Source of the DNA: CAYRJD01 sp965212125
GTDB lineage: Bacteria; Actinomycetota; Acidimicrobiia; Acidimicrobiales; Poriferisodalaceae
Reading direction: 5' to 3'
Assembly (NCBI GenBank): GCA_965212125.1
Contig: OZ243045.1
Span: 1,488,001 to 1,552,000 of the forward strand
Length of the DNA: 64,000 bases
Shown piece by piece: positions 1-8,879 of this stretch (position 1 is the first letter of the stretch; the number at the start of each line of letters is the position of its first letter). The notes under the pieces are model-generated. The model searched no databases. It saw nothing but the letters and a program-made list of their open reading frames with translations, and had not been told where the DNA came from. The position numbers were made by a program, and so were the translations under genes.

Positions 1-182
1 GCGCAGTCGTCAAGCTCCATCTTCACGCCAGCCAGGGCGACCAAGGCGGGCTCAATTTCAAGCATCTGCAAGATAACCGGCTGATCGGGTCCAAGCATCG
101 CACCCGATGCAATGCGAAACAGCAGGCTGTAACCGATCTGGCCGGCCGCACCGGTAACGGTTACTCGAACGGGGTCATTCAT
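1..182 (-). CDS. mdh: Malate dehydrogenase, N-terminal part (runs off the window)
   Basis: Only the first 60 codons are present; the gene continues past the left edge. The ATG at 182 begins MNDPVRVTVTGAAGQIGYSL, containing the Rossmann motif GAAGQIGYSLLFRIASG typical of the LDH-like malate dehydrogenases of Actinobacteria. It is followed by LQMLEIEPALVALAGVKMEL, which matches the family's conserved second strand and helix. The enzyme interconverts malate and oxaloacetate with NAD in the TCA cycle. An AAAGG purine run lies about 13 nt upstream of the start. It follows folD on the same strand with a 14-nt gap, the conserved purH-folD-mdh order of Actinomycetota. Catalytic residues lie outside the window. 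Confidence 0.9.
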   Translation of the reverse strand, partial: MNDPVRVTVTGAAGQIGYSLLFRIASGAMLGPDQPVILQMLEIEPALVALAGVKMELDDC

Positions 183-196
183 TGGCGGAGACCTTT

Positions 197-1069
197 CTAG
201 GTTGTCGCGGCTGAGTTTGCTAAATCAAATGCGTCAAAAGTGTTTTGCAACAGCATGGCGCGAGTCATAGGCCCTACTCCGCCGAGCCGTGGCGTAATCC
301 AGCCTGCCACATCTCCGACCGCCTCATCCACGTCGGAAATAATGCGTTTCCCCTCGCGCGTGATGCCCGCCCCCACTACCGCCGCTCCGGGCTTGACCAT
401 GTCGGCGGTGACCAATCCAGGGCGACCGGCGGCGGCTATCAGCACGTCGGCCGTGCGGGTGTAGCTAGCCAGGTCGGCCACGCCGGTGTGAATGACCGTT
501 ACCGCCGCGTTGGCTCCTTCACGGCGTGATGCCAGCAGCAGCGCTAGCGGCCGCCCGATGGTGAGGCCACGACCGATCACCACCACGTGGCTGCCTTCAA
601 CGGGGACTTTGTACGCGGCGAGCATTGTCAGGATTGCGCGCGGCGTGCAGGGCAGCGGCGCTGGCGCGCTCATCACCAGGCGGCCGAGATTGACGGGGTG
701 AAGGCCGTCGGCGTCTTTGACGGGATCTACCGAGCTGAGTATTTCCGGCTCGTCAAAATGGTCGGGCAGCGGCAGTTGCACGATGTATGCGTGTACGCCC
801 GGGTCGGCGTTGAGCGCCGCAATGGTGTCTTCTAGCTTGGCTTGGCTGACGTCGGCTGGCAGCGGTCGGTGGAATGAGTTGATTCCAACCTGCTCGCAGT
901 CTTTTATTTTGGCGCCCACGTAGCTGTGGGAGGCGGGGTCGTCGCCCACCAAAACGGTGCCAAGGCCGGGTGCTTTGCCGCTGCGGGCAAGCTCCGCAGC
1001 AACTTTTTCGGCGATGCTTTGCTTGATCTGGGTGGCTAGTTTTTCGCCGTCAAGCAACTCCGCGGTCAC
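197..1069 (-). CDS. folD: Bifunctional methylenetetrahydrofolate dehydrogenase / methenyltetrahydrofolate cyclohydrolase
   Basis: This 290-residue protein matches the normal FolD length and begins with GTG. FolD oxidises 5,10-methylene-THF and hydrolyses the methenyl product to 10-formyl-THF, the one-carbon donor used by PurN and PurH encoded just upstream. Visible motifs are SYVGAKIK with the catalytic Tyr50 and Lys54, VQLPLPDH near 97-104, KDADGLHPVN near 118-127 (usual consensus KDVDG), the dinucleotide loop VVIGRGLTIGRP near 163-174, and the closing GGVGPMTRAML. The GRG variant of the loop, instead of GRS, is common in high-GC Gram-positives. The gene sits in a purN-purH-folD-mdh run and probably shares their transcript. 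Confidence 0.96.
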   Translation of the reverse strand: MTAELLDGEKLATQIKQSIAEKVAAELARSGKAPGLGTVLVGDDPASHSYVGAKIKDCEQVGINSFHRPLPADVSQAKLEDTIAALNADPGVHAYIVQLPLPDHFDEPEILSSVDPVKDADGLHPVNLGRLVMSAPAPLPCTPRAILTMLAAYKVPVEGSHVVVIGRGLTIGRPLALLLASRREGANAAVTVIHTGVADLASYTRTADVLIAAAGRPGLVTADMVKPGAAVVGAGITREGKRIISDVDEAVGDVAGWITPRLGGVGPMTRAMLLQNTFDAFDLANSAATT

Positions 1070-1083
1070 AGCAGCGCAGCGTA

Positions 1084-1120
1084 GTTGCGGCTAGTGCTTG
1101 GTGGTTGCGGCTAGTGCTTG
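1084..1120. repeat. 20-bp tandem duplication over the purH stop codon
   Basis: The 17-mer gttgcggctagtgcttg occurs at 1084-1100 and 1104-1120, a period of 20. The second copy contains the purH stop (TAG on the minus strand, 1111-1113), so the last codons and stop are repeated just downstream in the purH-folD gap. One of several stop-codon duplications in this window. Confidence 0.85.
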
Positions 1121-2706
1121 AACTGGCGTTCGCCGGTGAAGATCATCGCCAGCCCCAGGCTGTCGGCCGCGGCGATCACATCTTCGTCGCGCATCGCCCC
1201 GCCAGGCTGCACCACCAACGCCACGCCTGCTTCGGCGGCTGCTTCCACTCCGTCGGGGAACGGGTAGAAGGCGTCGCTCGCGCAGGCTCCGTCGGCAGCT
1301 CGCCCGGCCGCTTTGGCGGCAGCCAGCTGGGCGGACTCAACCCGGTTTTGCTGACCGGCGCCGATGCCCCAGGCTGTGCCTGCGTGCGCCAGCACGATTG
1401 CGTTGGAGCTGACGTGGCCGCAGACACGCCAGGCGAACTTGGCGTCTTCAAGCTCATCGGCTGTGGGTTGGCGTTTTGTTACCACCTGCCAGCTTGCGGG
1501 CTGAGAGGAAAAACTGGCGGCGCTTTGAGCCAGCCAGCCACCGTTGATTTGGCGCAGCGTGATTGGTGCGGGTGCCGACGCTGGTGTTGACGATGGTGCC
1601 GCCGCAGACGCAGCCAACTCAGGTGCAGCAGCCTCCAAGATGCGGGTGTTCTTGCGCTTTTTGATGATGCGCTCAATCACGCCTTCTTCAAAGCCCGGTG
1701 CGATTATCAGATCGGCTTGCGCGGCCTGGGCTATGCGTTCAACCGTGTCGATGTCAACGATGCGGTTGAGTGCGACGATGCCACCGAAGGCCGAACGCTG
1801 GTCGCAGTCAAATGCGCGCTGGTAGGTGTCAGCCAGCTCCGCGCTGCCGCTGCCCGGAGCCGCGTTGGCTGCGATGGCCGCTCCGCAGGGGTTGGCGTGT
1901 TTGACTATCACCACGGCTGGCACGTCACCGGCGCTGACTCCGAAATCGTGCGCCATGTGCCAGGCCGCCGCGGCGTCAAAATAGTTCAGATAACTGAGGG
2001 CGGGGCCGCCGTGCTGGACTGCGTGATCCCACCAAGAGGTGGTGCCCGCGGCGCGGTAGAGGGCGCCTTGCTGGTGCGGGTTTTCGCCGTAGCGGCACAC
2101 CTGCGTTTGCTCTAGCGCCAGATGCAAGGTGGGCGGCAGGTCGACTGGTTCGCGGTCAAGCCAGGCGACGATCTGCGCGTCGTAAGCCGCCGTATGAGCA
2201 AAGGCCGATCGCGCCAGTCGGCGACGGGTAGCGACGCTAAGGCTCGCGTTATCCGCCAGCTCGTCTAGCACCACCTGATAGTCGGCGGGATTTACCACCA
2301 CTCCCACACCACCCGCGGCGTCGCCGTGATTTTTGGCGGCGGCTCGAACCATGGCTGGACCGCCAATGTCAATTAGCTCCGGCCCGGGATCGGTATGGAA
2401 CGGGTAAAGATTGCAAACCACCAGGTCAATTGCGTCAATGCCGTGCTCGGCCAACGATTCCATATGGGCAGGCTTGGATCGGTCGGCCAAGATGCCGCCG
2501 TGAATGCGCGGATGCAGAGTCTTGACACGGCCGTCAAGCATTTCGGGGCTGCTCGTTACGTCTTCGACGGCTATGACGTCCACGCCTGCCTCCCGCAGTG
2601 CCGCAGCCGTGCCGCCGCTGGAGACGATTTGCCAGCCCAAACGAGCAAGCTCAGTTGCCATGTGGTCAATGCCGGTTTTGTCGTAGACGGAGATGAGTGC
2701 TCTCAA
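1111..2706 (-). CDS. purH: Bifunctional AICAR transformylase / IMP cyclohydrolase
   Basis: PurH catalyses the last two steps of IMP synthesis. The 531-residue protein has an N-terminal MGS-like cyclohydrolase domain (RALISVYDKTGI, SSGGTAAALREAG, LDGRVKTLHPRIHGGILA at about 58-75) and a C-terminal transformylase domain (CRYGENPHQ, VIVKHANPCGAA, DCDQRSAFGGIVALN, ending TGERQFKH). An Ala/Ser/Pro-rich segment (AAAPSSTPASAPAP) interrupts the transformylase half and looks like a loop expansion. The start is TTG at 2706, overlapping the purN stop by 4 nt (TTGA), which supports translational coupling. The stop lies in a 20-bp tandem duplication. Confidence 0.95.
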   Translation of the reverse strand: MRALISVYDKTGIDHMATELARLGWQIVSSGGTAAALREAGVDVIAVEDVTSSPEMLDGRVKTLHPRIHGGILADRSKPAHMESLAEHGIDAIDLVVCNLYPFHTDPGPELIDIGGPAMVRAAAKNHGDAAGGVGVVVNPADYQVVLDELADNASLSVATRRRLARSAFAHTAAYDAQIVAWLDREPVDLPPTLHLALEQTQVCRYGENPHQQGALYRAAGTTSWWDHAVQHGGPALSYLNYFDAAAAWHMAHDFGVSAGDVPAVVIVKHANPCGAAIAANAAPGSGSAELADTYQRAFDCDQRSAFGGIVALNRIVDIDTVERIAQAAQADLIIAPGFEEGVIERIIKKRKNTRILEAAAPELAASAAAPSSTPASAPAPITLRQINGGWLAQSAASFSSQPASWQVVTKRQPTADELEDAKFAWRVCGHVSSNAIVLAHAGTAWGIGAGQQNRVESAQLAAAKAAGRAADGACASDAFYPFPDGVEAAAEAGVALVVQPGGAMRDEDVIAAADSLGLAMIFTGERQFKH

Positions 2707-3359
2707 GTGCTGGTGCTCCTTGTGTAAGGGGTTGTCGGGGTCGGGGTTGTTGAAGTCGGTGTTGTTGAAGTCGGGGTTGTTGAAGTCGGGGTTGCGGGGC
2801 TTGTCGGCTGGGTTTTGATGAACTCAGCGATGGTGGCGGGATAGAGCCTGCGCTCAACTTCTTTGATGCGTTCGTGCAGGGTTTCTTCGGTGTCGTCGGG
2901 CAAGACCGGCACGGATTCTTGGGCGACCACCGGCCCGGCATCAACAGTCTCGGTGGCAACGTGGACCGTGCAGCCGGAGACCTTTGCCCCGTGGGCTAGG
3001 GCTTCTCGCACGGCGTGCCAGCCCGGAAATGCTGGCAGCAGCGAGGGGTGCGTGTTGAGAACTCGGCCGTGATATTCGTCAAAGAACGGCTTCGCCAACA
3101 CCGTGCCGAAGCCGGCCATCGCAACTAGGTCAGTGTTCGCCGCGGCAAGAGATTCAACGACGGCCTTGCTGTACGACACTCGGTCAAACTTCGGGCTGAA
3201 GTCTGTGCGCTCAACAACGCAGGCAGCGACTCCGTGGGATTTGGCGATGTCGATGCCGCGGCAGGAACGATCCGCTAGCACCAAGGTCACTGGCAGGTCG
3301 GCTTGGATTATTGCTTCAAGTATTGATCCGGTTCCTGACACAAGAACGGCTAACCGCAC
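2703..3359 (-). CDS. purN: Phosphoribosylglycinamide formyltransferase
   Basis: GAR transformylase transfers a formyl group from 10-formyl-THF in purine synthesis. It is 218 residues from a GTG start. The formyltransferase core shows VSGTGSILEAII at the phosphate-binding loop, RVLNTHPSLLPAFPG with the catalytic Asn and His, and TVHVATETVDAGPVVAQ with the catalytic Asp. The core ends near residue 185. The last ~35 residues are a low-complexity Thr/Ser/Pro tail made of three PTSTT repeats, encoded by a perfect-phase 15-bp tandem repeat. This tail is not part of the family fold. The stop overlaps the purH start by 4 nt. Confidence 0.94.
   Translation of the reverse strand: MRLAVLVSGTGSILEAIIQADLPVTLVLADRSCRGIDIAKSHGVAACVVERTDFSPKFDRVSYSKAVVESLAAANTDLVAMAGFGTVLAKPFFDEYHGRVLNTHPSLLPAFPGWHAVREALAHGAKVSGCTVHVATETVDAGPVVAQESVPVLPDDTEETLHERIKEVERRLYPATIAEFIKTQPTSPATPTSTTPTSTTPTSTTPTPTTPYTRSTST
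2746..2790. repeat. 3 x 15-bp in-frame repeat in the purN tail
   Basis: Three consecutive copies of gttgttgaagtcgg(g/t) at 2746-2760, 2761-2775 and 2776-2790. On the coding strand each encodes Pro-Thr-Ser-Thr-Thr. The unit is a multiple of three, so copy-number change keeps the frame. Confidence 0.92.
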
Positions 3360-3405
3360 CGCGGCAGATTAGACAGCGCCGCCCCTCCGACACGTGATTG
3401 CAGAG

Positions 3406-4290
3406 CTAAAGCTGTTTGACTATTTCCGCCATCAGTTCGCCGGCTTCGGTCGGATTCATACCGACCTGTGCTCCGGCATCACGCAGCGCATCCATTTTCG
3501 CTTCCGCTGTGCCTTTGCCGCCGGAGACGATGGCGCCTGCGTGTCCCATCTTTTTGCCAGGTGGCGCGGTTACCCCCGCGATGTAGGCCGACACCGGCTT
3601 GGTCATCTCTGACTTGATGAACTCCGCCGCCTCTTCTTCGGCCGACCCGCCGATCTCACCGATCAGCATGACCGCCTTGGTTTCGGGGTCGGCTTGGAAG
3701 GCTTCCAGACAATCCACAAACGACGTGCCCGGCACCGGGTCGCCACCGATGCCCACGCATGTCGTAACGCCGATGTCTTTTTGCTGCAGCTCATACAAGG
3801 CCTGATAGGTGAGCGTGCCTGAGCGACTCACGATGCCGACCGGGCCGCCCGGTTTAGCGATGTGGCCGGCGGTGATTCCGATGTTGCATTGGGCTGGGCT
3901 GATGATGCCCGGGCAGTTCGGACCTAGCAGGCGCACGTCTGGGAAGTCCGCACGCAGGCGATTAAAAAAATTCGCCTCGTCGTGCGCGGGCACACCTTCG
4001 GTGATGCAGACGATGAACTTGATTCCGCCTTCGGCTGCGTCGATGATCGCATCGGCAACGCCGGGTGCGGGAATGAAAATGCAAGACGCGGTGGCGCCGG
4101 TGGCCTCTACCGCTGAGCGGCAGCTGTCAAAAATCGGCACTCCGTCTACGTCGGTGCCGGCCTTGCGTGGGTTGGTGCCACCGACCACCTGGGTTCCGTA
4201 GTCGCGATTCAGCAGGCCGAAGTAGCGACCCTGCGAACCGGTGAGACCCTGGTAAATAACGCGGGTGTCTTTATCAACAAAAATGCTCAC
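3406..4290 (-). CDS. sucD: Succinyl-CoA synthetase alpha subunit
   Basis: The alpha subunit binds CoA and carries the phosphohistidine of succinyl-CoA ligase in the TCA cycle. It is 294 residues, normal for SucD, with a GTG start. Motifs include GLTGSQGRYFGLLNRDYGT in the N-terminal CoA-binding Rossmann domain, the NCPGIISP loop, GIGGDPVPGTSFVDCLE, LIGEIGGSAEEEAA, and KKMGHAGAIVSGG with the active-site histidine. It lies directly downstream of sucC with a 16-nt gap. Confidence 0.97.
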   Translation of the reverse strand: MSIFVDKDTRVIYQGLTGSQGRYFGLLNRDYGTQVVGGTNPRKAGTDVDGVPIFDSCRSAVEATGATASCIFIPAPGVADAIIDAAEGGIKFIVCITEGVPAHDEANFFNRLRADFPDVRLLGPNCPGIISPAQCNIGITAGHIAKPGGPVGIVSRSGTLTYQALYELQQKDIGVTTCVGIGGDPVPGTSFVDCLEAFQADPETKAVMLIGEIGGSAEEEAAEFIKSEMTKPVSAYIAGVTAPPGKKMGHAGAIVSGGKGTAEAKMDALRDAGAQVGMNPTEAGELMAEIVKQL

Positions 4291-4306
4291 TGCTAGTCCC
4301 TCTGCT

Positions 4307-5458
4307 CTAGCTGGCCGATTCGGCGGCTAGCGAAACCGCGCTGCGGGCGGCGTCAATCATGGTTGGCTGCATGAACAGCTTGTCGCTTAGGTGGGATTCC
4401 AAAATCTTGCGTCCCTCCTCGGCGTTGGTGCCGTCAAGTCGGATAACGATCGGTGCGGCTATGTCAACGCTGGCCAAGGCGGAAATGATGCCGTTGGCGA
4501 CCTCTTCGCCGCGGGTGATGCCGCCGAAGATGTTGATCAAGATCGACTTCACGTTGGGGTCGTTGTTTATTACCTCAAGTGCGCCGGCCATTACGGCTGC
4601 GTTGGCGCCGCCGCCGATGTCTAAAAAGTTGGCTGGCTTGCCGCCCACCTGATTCACGACGTCTACGGTGCTCATGGCCAGGCCGGCGCCGTTGGCGATA
4701 ACTCCAACGCTGCCTTCCAGCCCGATGTATTGCAAGCCTTTTTCGTGGGCGGCGGTTTCGCGTTCGTCGCGGGGCTGGGTCTCGTCGTATTGCTCGTAAT
4801 CGGAATGGCGAAACACCGAGTTCACATCCAGCGTGACCTTGGCGTCAAGCACGTGCACCTGCCCGGTGGGGGTGAGTATCAGTGGGTTGATCTCGACCAG
4901 GTCGGCATCGCCGGCGACGTAGCACTCATAGAGCTTGGTGAGAACCTCTATGGCGCCTGGCGTTGCTTGCGGGTTTAGGTTCGCACCTTCAACCCAGGCG
5001 CGAGCCTGATCGGCGGTCAGCCCTTCAACCGGGTCAACCCAGATGCGGCTGATGGCTTCGGGATTGTTTTCGGCGACGGCTTCTATCTCTATGCCGCCCT
5101 GCGCTGAGAGCATGCCGAGGTGCTTTTTCCGGGAGCGATCAAGCGTGAAGCTGGCGTAATACTCCTCGGCAATGTCGCTGGCTTTTTCGATCCACAGGCG
5201 CTTTACCACGTGACCGTTGATGTCTAAGCCGAGAATGTTTTCGGCGTGGGTTTGCACGTCTTCGACCGTGGCGGCGAATTTCACGCCGCCGGCCTTTCCG
5301 CGACCGCCCGTATGCACTTGCGCTTTCACCATGACCGGCGGGGTTAACCGTTCGGCTGCGGCGACGGCTTCGTCAACCGTTAGTGCGACCTCGCCGTCGG
5401 AGACTGGCAGGCCGTAGCTGGAGAAAAACTGCTTTCCCTGGTACTCAAATAAATCCAC
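4307..5458 (-). CDS. sucC: Succinyl-CoA synthetase beta subunit
   Basis: The ATP-grasp beta subunit pairs with SucD to make ATP or GTP from succinyl-CoA. The 383-residue protein starts with GTG: VDLFEYQGKQFFSSYGLPV, the classical SucC N terminus. Further motifs are MVKAQVHTGGRGKAGGVK in the nucleotide-binding part, LVEINPLILT, LDIGGGANA and ILINIFGGITRGEEVANGI in the C-terminal ligase domain. The sequence does not decide ATP versus GTP preference. sucC is the first gene of the sucC-sucD pair on the minus strand, 48 nt downstream of the pcrA stop. Confidence 0.97.
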   Translation of the reverse strand: MDLFEYQGKQFFSSYGLPVSDGEVALTVDEAVAAAERLTPPVMVKAQVHTGGRGKAGGVKFAATVEDVQTHAENILGLDINGHVVKRLWIEKASDIAEEYYASFTLDRSRKKHLGMLSAQGGIEIEAVAENNPEAISRIWVDPVEGLTADQARAWVEGANLNPQATPGAIEVLTKLYECYVAGDADLVEINPLILTPTGQVHVLDAKVTLDVNSVFRHSDYEQYDETQPRDERETAAHEKGLQYIGLEGSVGVIANGAGLAMSTVDVVNQVGGKPANFLDIGGGANAAVMAGALEVINNDPNVKSILINIFGGITRGEEVANGIISALASVDIAAPIVIRLDGTNAEEGRKILESHLSDKLFMQPTMIDAARSAVSLAAESAS

Positions 5459-5506
5459 GCCCGAATGCTAAGAGTTCGGCGGGGGTTGCAGGGCGCAGCG
5501 TGGCAG

Positions 5507-7633
5507 CTAGACGGCGGTGGCGCGGCGATAAAGCCCCGACCGACTGAAACCGGTGCCGCGGCCGATCACGTTGTCGCTCAGGTCTTGGATCTGCTCTTCG
5601 GTCACATCGCTGGTTATCTCGGTCAAAAACCGGCTCGGCGTGTTGTAGGTCGCCTGCCCGTGCAAGGTGCGGCGCGTCGCCAGAGTCAGGTACAAGGTTT
5701 GCTGGGCGCGGGTTATGCCGACGTAGGCGAGCCTGCGCTCTTCCTCTAGGTCTTCCGGCGCTGCCAAAGATCGGTAGTGCGGGCAAAGCGATTCTTCAAG
5801 TCCGGTGAAAAACACCACCGGATACTCAAGCCCTTTGGCGGCATGCAACGTCATGAGCGACACCTGGCCGCCGTCGGGTAGCTCGTCGGTGTCGTTCACT
5901 AGCGCGACCTGTTCTAGAAGCTGCTCGCAGGTTTCATATCCGGCCGCAGTGTCAAGCAGCTCTGTCAGGTTTTCTAGGCGGTTGTTTGCGTCGTCGGTGT
6001 CTTCGGCGATCAACGCGTCGCTGTAGCCGGACTTGTCCAACGCGTGGGCGATTACCGCGTGCGGGCCGTCGGGCACGATCTCACGCAGCTCGTCAAGCAG
6101 CCCGACAAACTCAGCGACGCCCTTGGCGGGCTTGCCCTTTAGGCCTGCCTCGCCGGCTTGGCGCAGGGCGCTGCTGAACGACATGTCGTGTCGGTTGGCG
6201 TGCTGCTCAAGCCGATCCATGCTGGTTTTGCCGATGCCGCGTGCTGGCAGGTTGAGGACGCGCTTGGCTGCTGCGACGTCTGCTGGATTGACCGCCACCC
6301 GCAAAAATCCCAAAGCGTCCCGCACCTCTTTGCGGTCATAGAAGCGGGTGCCGCCGATCACCTTGTATGGCAGTCCTTCTTCTACGAAGACCTCTTCGAT
6401 GGCGCGTGATTGGGCGTTGGAGCGATAGAAGACGGCGATGTCGGCGGGGTTTGTGCCGGTTGCCGTTGCGCCTCTCGCTGCGCTGGTTGCGGTGCCACCG
6501 CCGGGTTCGCCGAGCTTGCGTATCTGGCGGGCGACAAAGCGGGCCTCGTCGTAGGCATCGTCGCCGCGGTAGGTGAAGATCGGTGCGCCGCCCGCAGTTT
6601 CGGTCCAAAGGCTTTTGGGAATCCTCGCCATGTTTTTAGCGATCAAAGCGTTTGCGGCATCCAGCACCGGCTGCGTTGAGCGGTAGTTCTGCTCTAGCAC
6701 GTAGGTTGCGCAATCTTCGCCGAAGGCACGGTCAAACCGGTTGATGTTTTCAATGTCGGCGCCCCGGAACGCATAGATGGACTGGTCGCTGTCGCCCACC
6801 ACAAACACGTTGCGGTGCTTTTGTCCTAGCAGGCGCACCAGCTCGTTCTGCGCCGCGTTGGTGTCTTGATATTCGTCCACCAAAATGTGGGCGAAGGCAC
6901 TCTGGTAGTGATTGCGCATCTCTTCGTCGGTTGCGAGCAGCTGCACCGTCTTGCCCAGCAGATCGTCAAAATCCATCGCACCGGCGGCTTGCAGGCTGTC
7001 CTGGTACTGCTCATAGACATCGGCTAGCACCTGATCGGATCGACTTTGCGCGTTCTCGGCGACAAACTCTGGGCTCTGCAGCAGGTTTTTGCATGATGAG
7101 ATGCGGTTGTAGATCTTGCGGTGTGGAAACAACTTTGAGTCATAGCCAAGCGTGCTAACGATGTCGCGCACGAGGCGGGTGGCGTCGGATTGGTCGTAGA
7201 TCGTGAAGCTGTTGGGGAAGTCCAAACGATGGGCGTTGCGGCGCAGGATCTGCACGCACGCCCTGTGAAAGGTTGATATCCACATTTGTTTGGCTATCGG
7301 CCCGATCAGCTCGGCTACGCGCTCACGCATCTCATCGGCGGCCTTGTTTGTGAAGGTGATCGCCAGCACCTCATAGGGGTTGACCTGGGCGTGATCGATT
7401 AGGTAGGCGATGCGGCGGGTGAGCACGCGTGTCTTGCCGGAGCCAGCGCCTGCCACTACTAAGGCTGGGCCGTCTCCGTGGGTAACGGCGGCTTGTTGCG
7501 CCGGGTTTAGGCCAGCCAGGATTTCGCTGGAGGCTGGCTCGGGCGAAGCCGAGCCGGGGCCGGGCTTGGGCGACTCGAGCTCAGGCGCATCCGGCTCGGG
7601 CGCATCCGGCTCGGTCGCGTCGCCGCTAGTCAT
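5507..7633 (-). CDS. pcrA: UvrD/PcrA-type superfamily 1A DNA helicase
   Basis: A 3'-5' helicase of the UvrD/PcrA/Rep family, acting in nucleotide excision repair and clearance of replication conflicts. It has 708 residues. Helicase motifs appear in order: LNPAQQAAV (Q motif, ~42-50), GAGSGKT Walker A (~62-68), DEYQDTN (motif II), VGDSDQSIYAFRGAD (motif III), QNYRSTQPVLDAAN (motif IV), LMTLHAAKGLEYPVVF (motif V) and AYVGITRAQQTLYLT (motif VI). A Pro/Glu/Ser-rich head of about 35 residues, with a 15-bp duplication at 7586-7615 (EPDAP twice), precedes the domain. The ATG start overlaps the argJ stop by 4 nt. Confidence 0.93.
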   Translation of the reverse strand: MTSGDATEPDAPEPDAPELESPKPGPGSASPEPASSEILAGLNPAQQAAVTHGDGPALVVAGAGSGKTRVLTRRIAYLIDHAQVNPYEVLAITFTNKAADEMRERVAELIGPIAKQMWISTFHRACVQILRRNAHRLDFPNSFTIYDQSDATRLVRDIVSTLGYDSKLFPHRKIYNRISSCKNLLQSPEFVAENAQSRSDQVLADVYEQYQDSLQAAGAMDFDDLLGKTVQLLATDEEMRNHYQSAFAHILVDEYQDTNAAQNELVRLLGQKHRNVFVVGDSDQSIYAFRGADIENINRFDRAFGEDCATYVLEQNYRSTQPVLDAANALIAKNMARIPKSLWTETAGGAPIFTYRGDDAYDEARFVARQIRKLGEPGGGTATSAARGATATGTNPADIAVFYRSNAQSRAIEEVFVEEGLPYKVIGGTRFYDRKEVRDALGFLRVAVNPADVAAAKRVLNLPARGIGKTSMDRLEQHANRHDMSFSSALRQAGEAGLKGKPAKGVAEFVGLLDELREIVPDGPHAVIAHALDKSGYSDALIAEDTDDANNRLENLTELLDTAAGYETCEQLLEQVALVNDTDELPDGGQVSLMTLHAAKGLEYPVVFFTGLEESLCPHYRSLAAPEDLEEERRLAYVGITRAQQTLYLTLATRRTLHGQATYNTPSRFLTEITSDVTEEQIQDLSDNVIGRGTGFSRSGLYRRATAV

Positions 7634-8847
7634 GTCGTGTAGTCGGCGTTGATGCGAACGTAGCCGTCGGTGAGATCACAGCCATAGACAGTAAACGCGG
7701 CGTCGCCCGTGCCCAGGGTTACGTGAATGAGCACCTCATCTTGGCTTAGGTAATCGCCTAGCTGCGCCAAGGCTTCGGGCGTTGCCGGCGTGGGAAAGAC
7801 CTCTTGTTCGCCAAAGCGGATGACGACTTCTTCTGGGGTTATCGCCTCGCCGCTGGCTGACTCTGCGCCGTCCGACTCGTAGCACTTCCCAATCGCCATC
7901 GCCACTCGCCCCCAGTTGGGGTCACTGCCGTGCACCGCAGTCTTTACCAGCGGCGAATTGACGATCGCTTTGGCGACACGCTTGGCCTGGGGCTCGTCAT
8001 AGGCCTGATCCACCGTCACCACGATCAGCGTTTCGGCGCCTTCTCCATCGGCCGCTAGCTGGCGTGTGAGGTCGGTGCAAACCTCAAGCAGTGCCGCCTC
8101 CAACGCATCGGGTTCGACCGGTCCGGCGGCTCCCGACGCCAGCACCACCGCCATGTCGCTGGTGGAGGTGTCGGTGTCGATGCTTAGCGCGTTGAAAGTG
8201 CGGGCAACCACGCGCCCAAACATTGCGTCTAGGGCCGCAGCGGGACTGGCTGCATCGGTGGTTATGACCGCGAGCATCGTCGCCATATCTGGCTCAATCA
8301 TCCCGACGCCTTTGGCGATGCCCACAACGCGCGCCGGCCCGGCTTGGGCATGGCTGGTTTTGGGGTGTGTGTCGGTGGTCATGATCGCGCTCGCCAGATC
8401 TTCGGCTGAGATGGCGGGCGCGCCATCAAGGTCGGGCTTCGCAGGCGCACCGGATGTGAGCGCACCGGGCGTGAGCGCACCGAAATAGTCACGTACTTTT
8501 TGCATTGGGTATGGCACGCCGATGATGCCGGTAGACCCGACTATTACGTCCGAGCTGGCGCACCCGCAGGCTGCCGCGGTTAGCTCTGCTAGCTCGGCGG
8601 CATCCGTTGCGCCTTGTGGGCCGGTTGCAACGTTTGCGTTTCTGGAAGCGATTACCACCGCCTGCGCGGAGCCGTCGGCGATGTGCTTGCGGCTGAGCGT
8701 CACGCTGGGACCGCTAAAGATGCTGCGCGTAAACACTGCGGCGGCGGCAGCTGGCTGGTCCGTGGAGGCGAGCAGCATTATGTCAGGCAAGTCATCTTTG
8801 ATGCCGATGTTTCCGACATGCCCTACGAAGCCAAGTGGCAGTTCCAC
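7630..8847 (-). CDS. argJ: Arginine biosynthesis protein ArgJ (ornithine/glutamate N-acetyltransferase)
   Basis: ArgJ moves the acetyl group from N-acetylornithine to glutamate, and in bifunctional forms also makes N-acetylglutamate from acetyl-CoA. The 405-residue protein starts with GTG. The self-cleavage motif is present as GIAKGVGMIEPDMATMLAVI, where the Thr of MATML would become the nucleophile of the beta chain. VGSTGIIGVPYPM and DPNWGRVAMAIGK are also family hallmarks. A small 15-bp duplication (8456-8485) lies in the alpha-chain loop. No other arg genes are nearby, so the pathway context is absent here. Whether it is mono- or bifunctional cannot be read from sequence. Confidence 0.92.
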   Translation of the reverse strand: MELPLGFVGHVGNIGIKDDLPDIMLLASTDQPAAAAAVFTRSIFSGPSVTLSRKHIADGSAQAVVIASRNANVATGPQGATDAAELAELTAAACGCASSDVIVGSTGIIGVPYPMQKVRDYFGALTPGALTSGAPAKPDLDGAPAISAEDLASAIMTTDTHPKTSHAQAGPARVVGIAKGVGMIEPDMATMLAVITTDAASPAAALDAMFGRVVARTFNALSIDTDTSTSDMAVVLASGAAGPVEPDALEAALLEVCTDLTRQLAADGEGAETLIVVTVDQAYDEPQAKRVAKAIVNSPLVKTAVHGSDPNWGRVAMAIGKCYESDGAESASGEAITPEEVVIRFGEQEVFPTPATPEALAQLGDYLSQDEVLIHVTLGTGDAAFTVYGCDLTDGYVRINADYTT

Positions 8848-8879
8848 CGTGCTCAGGGTACGCAGCTAGCTGGGCTCAG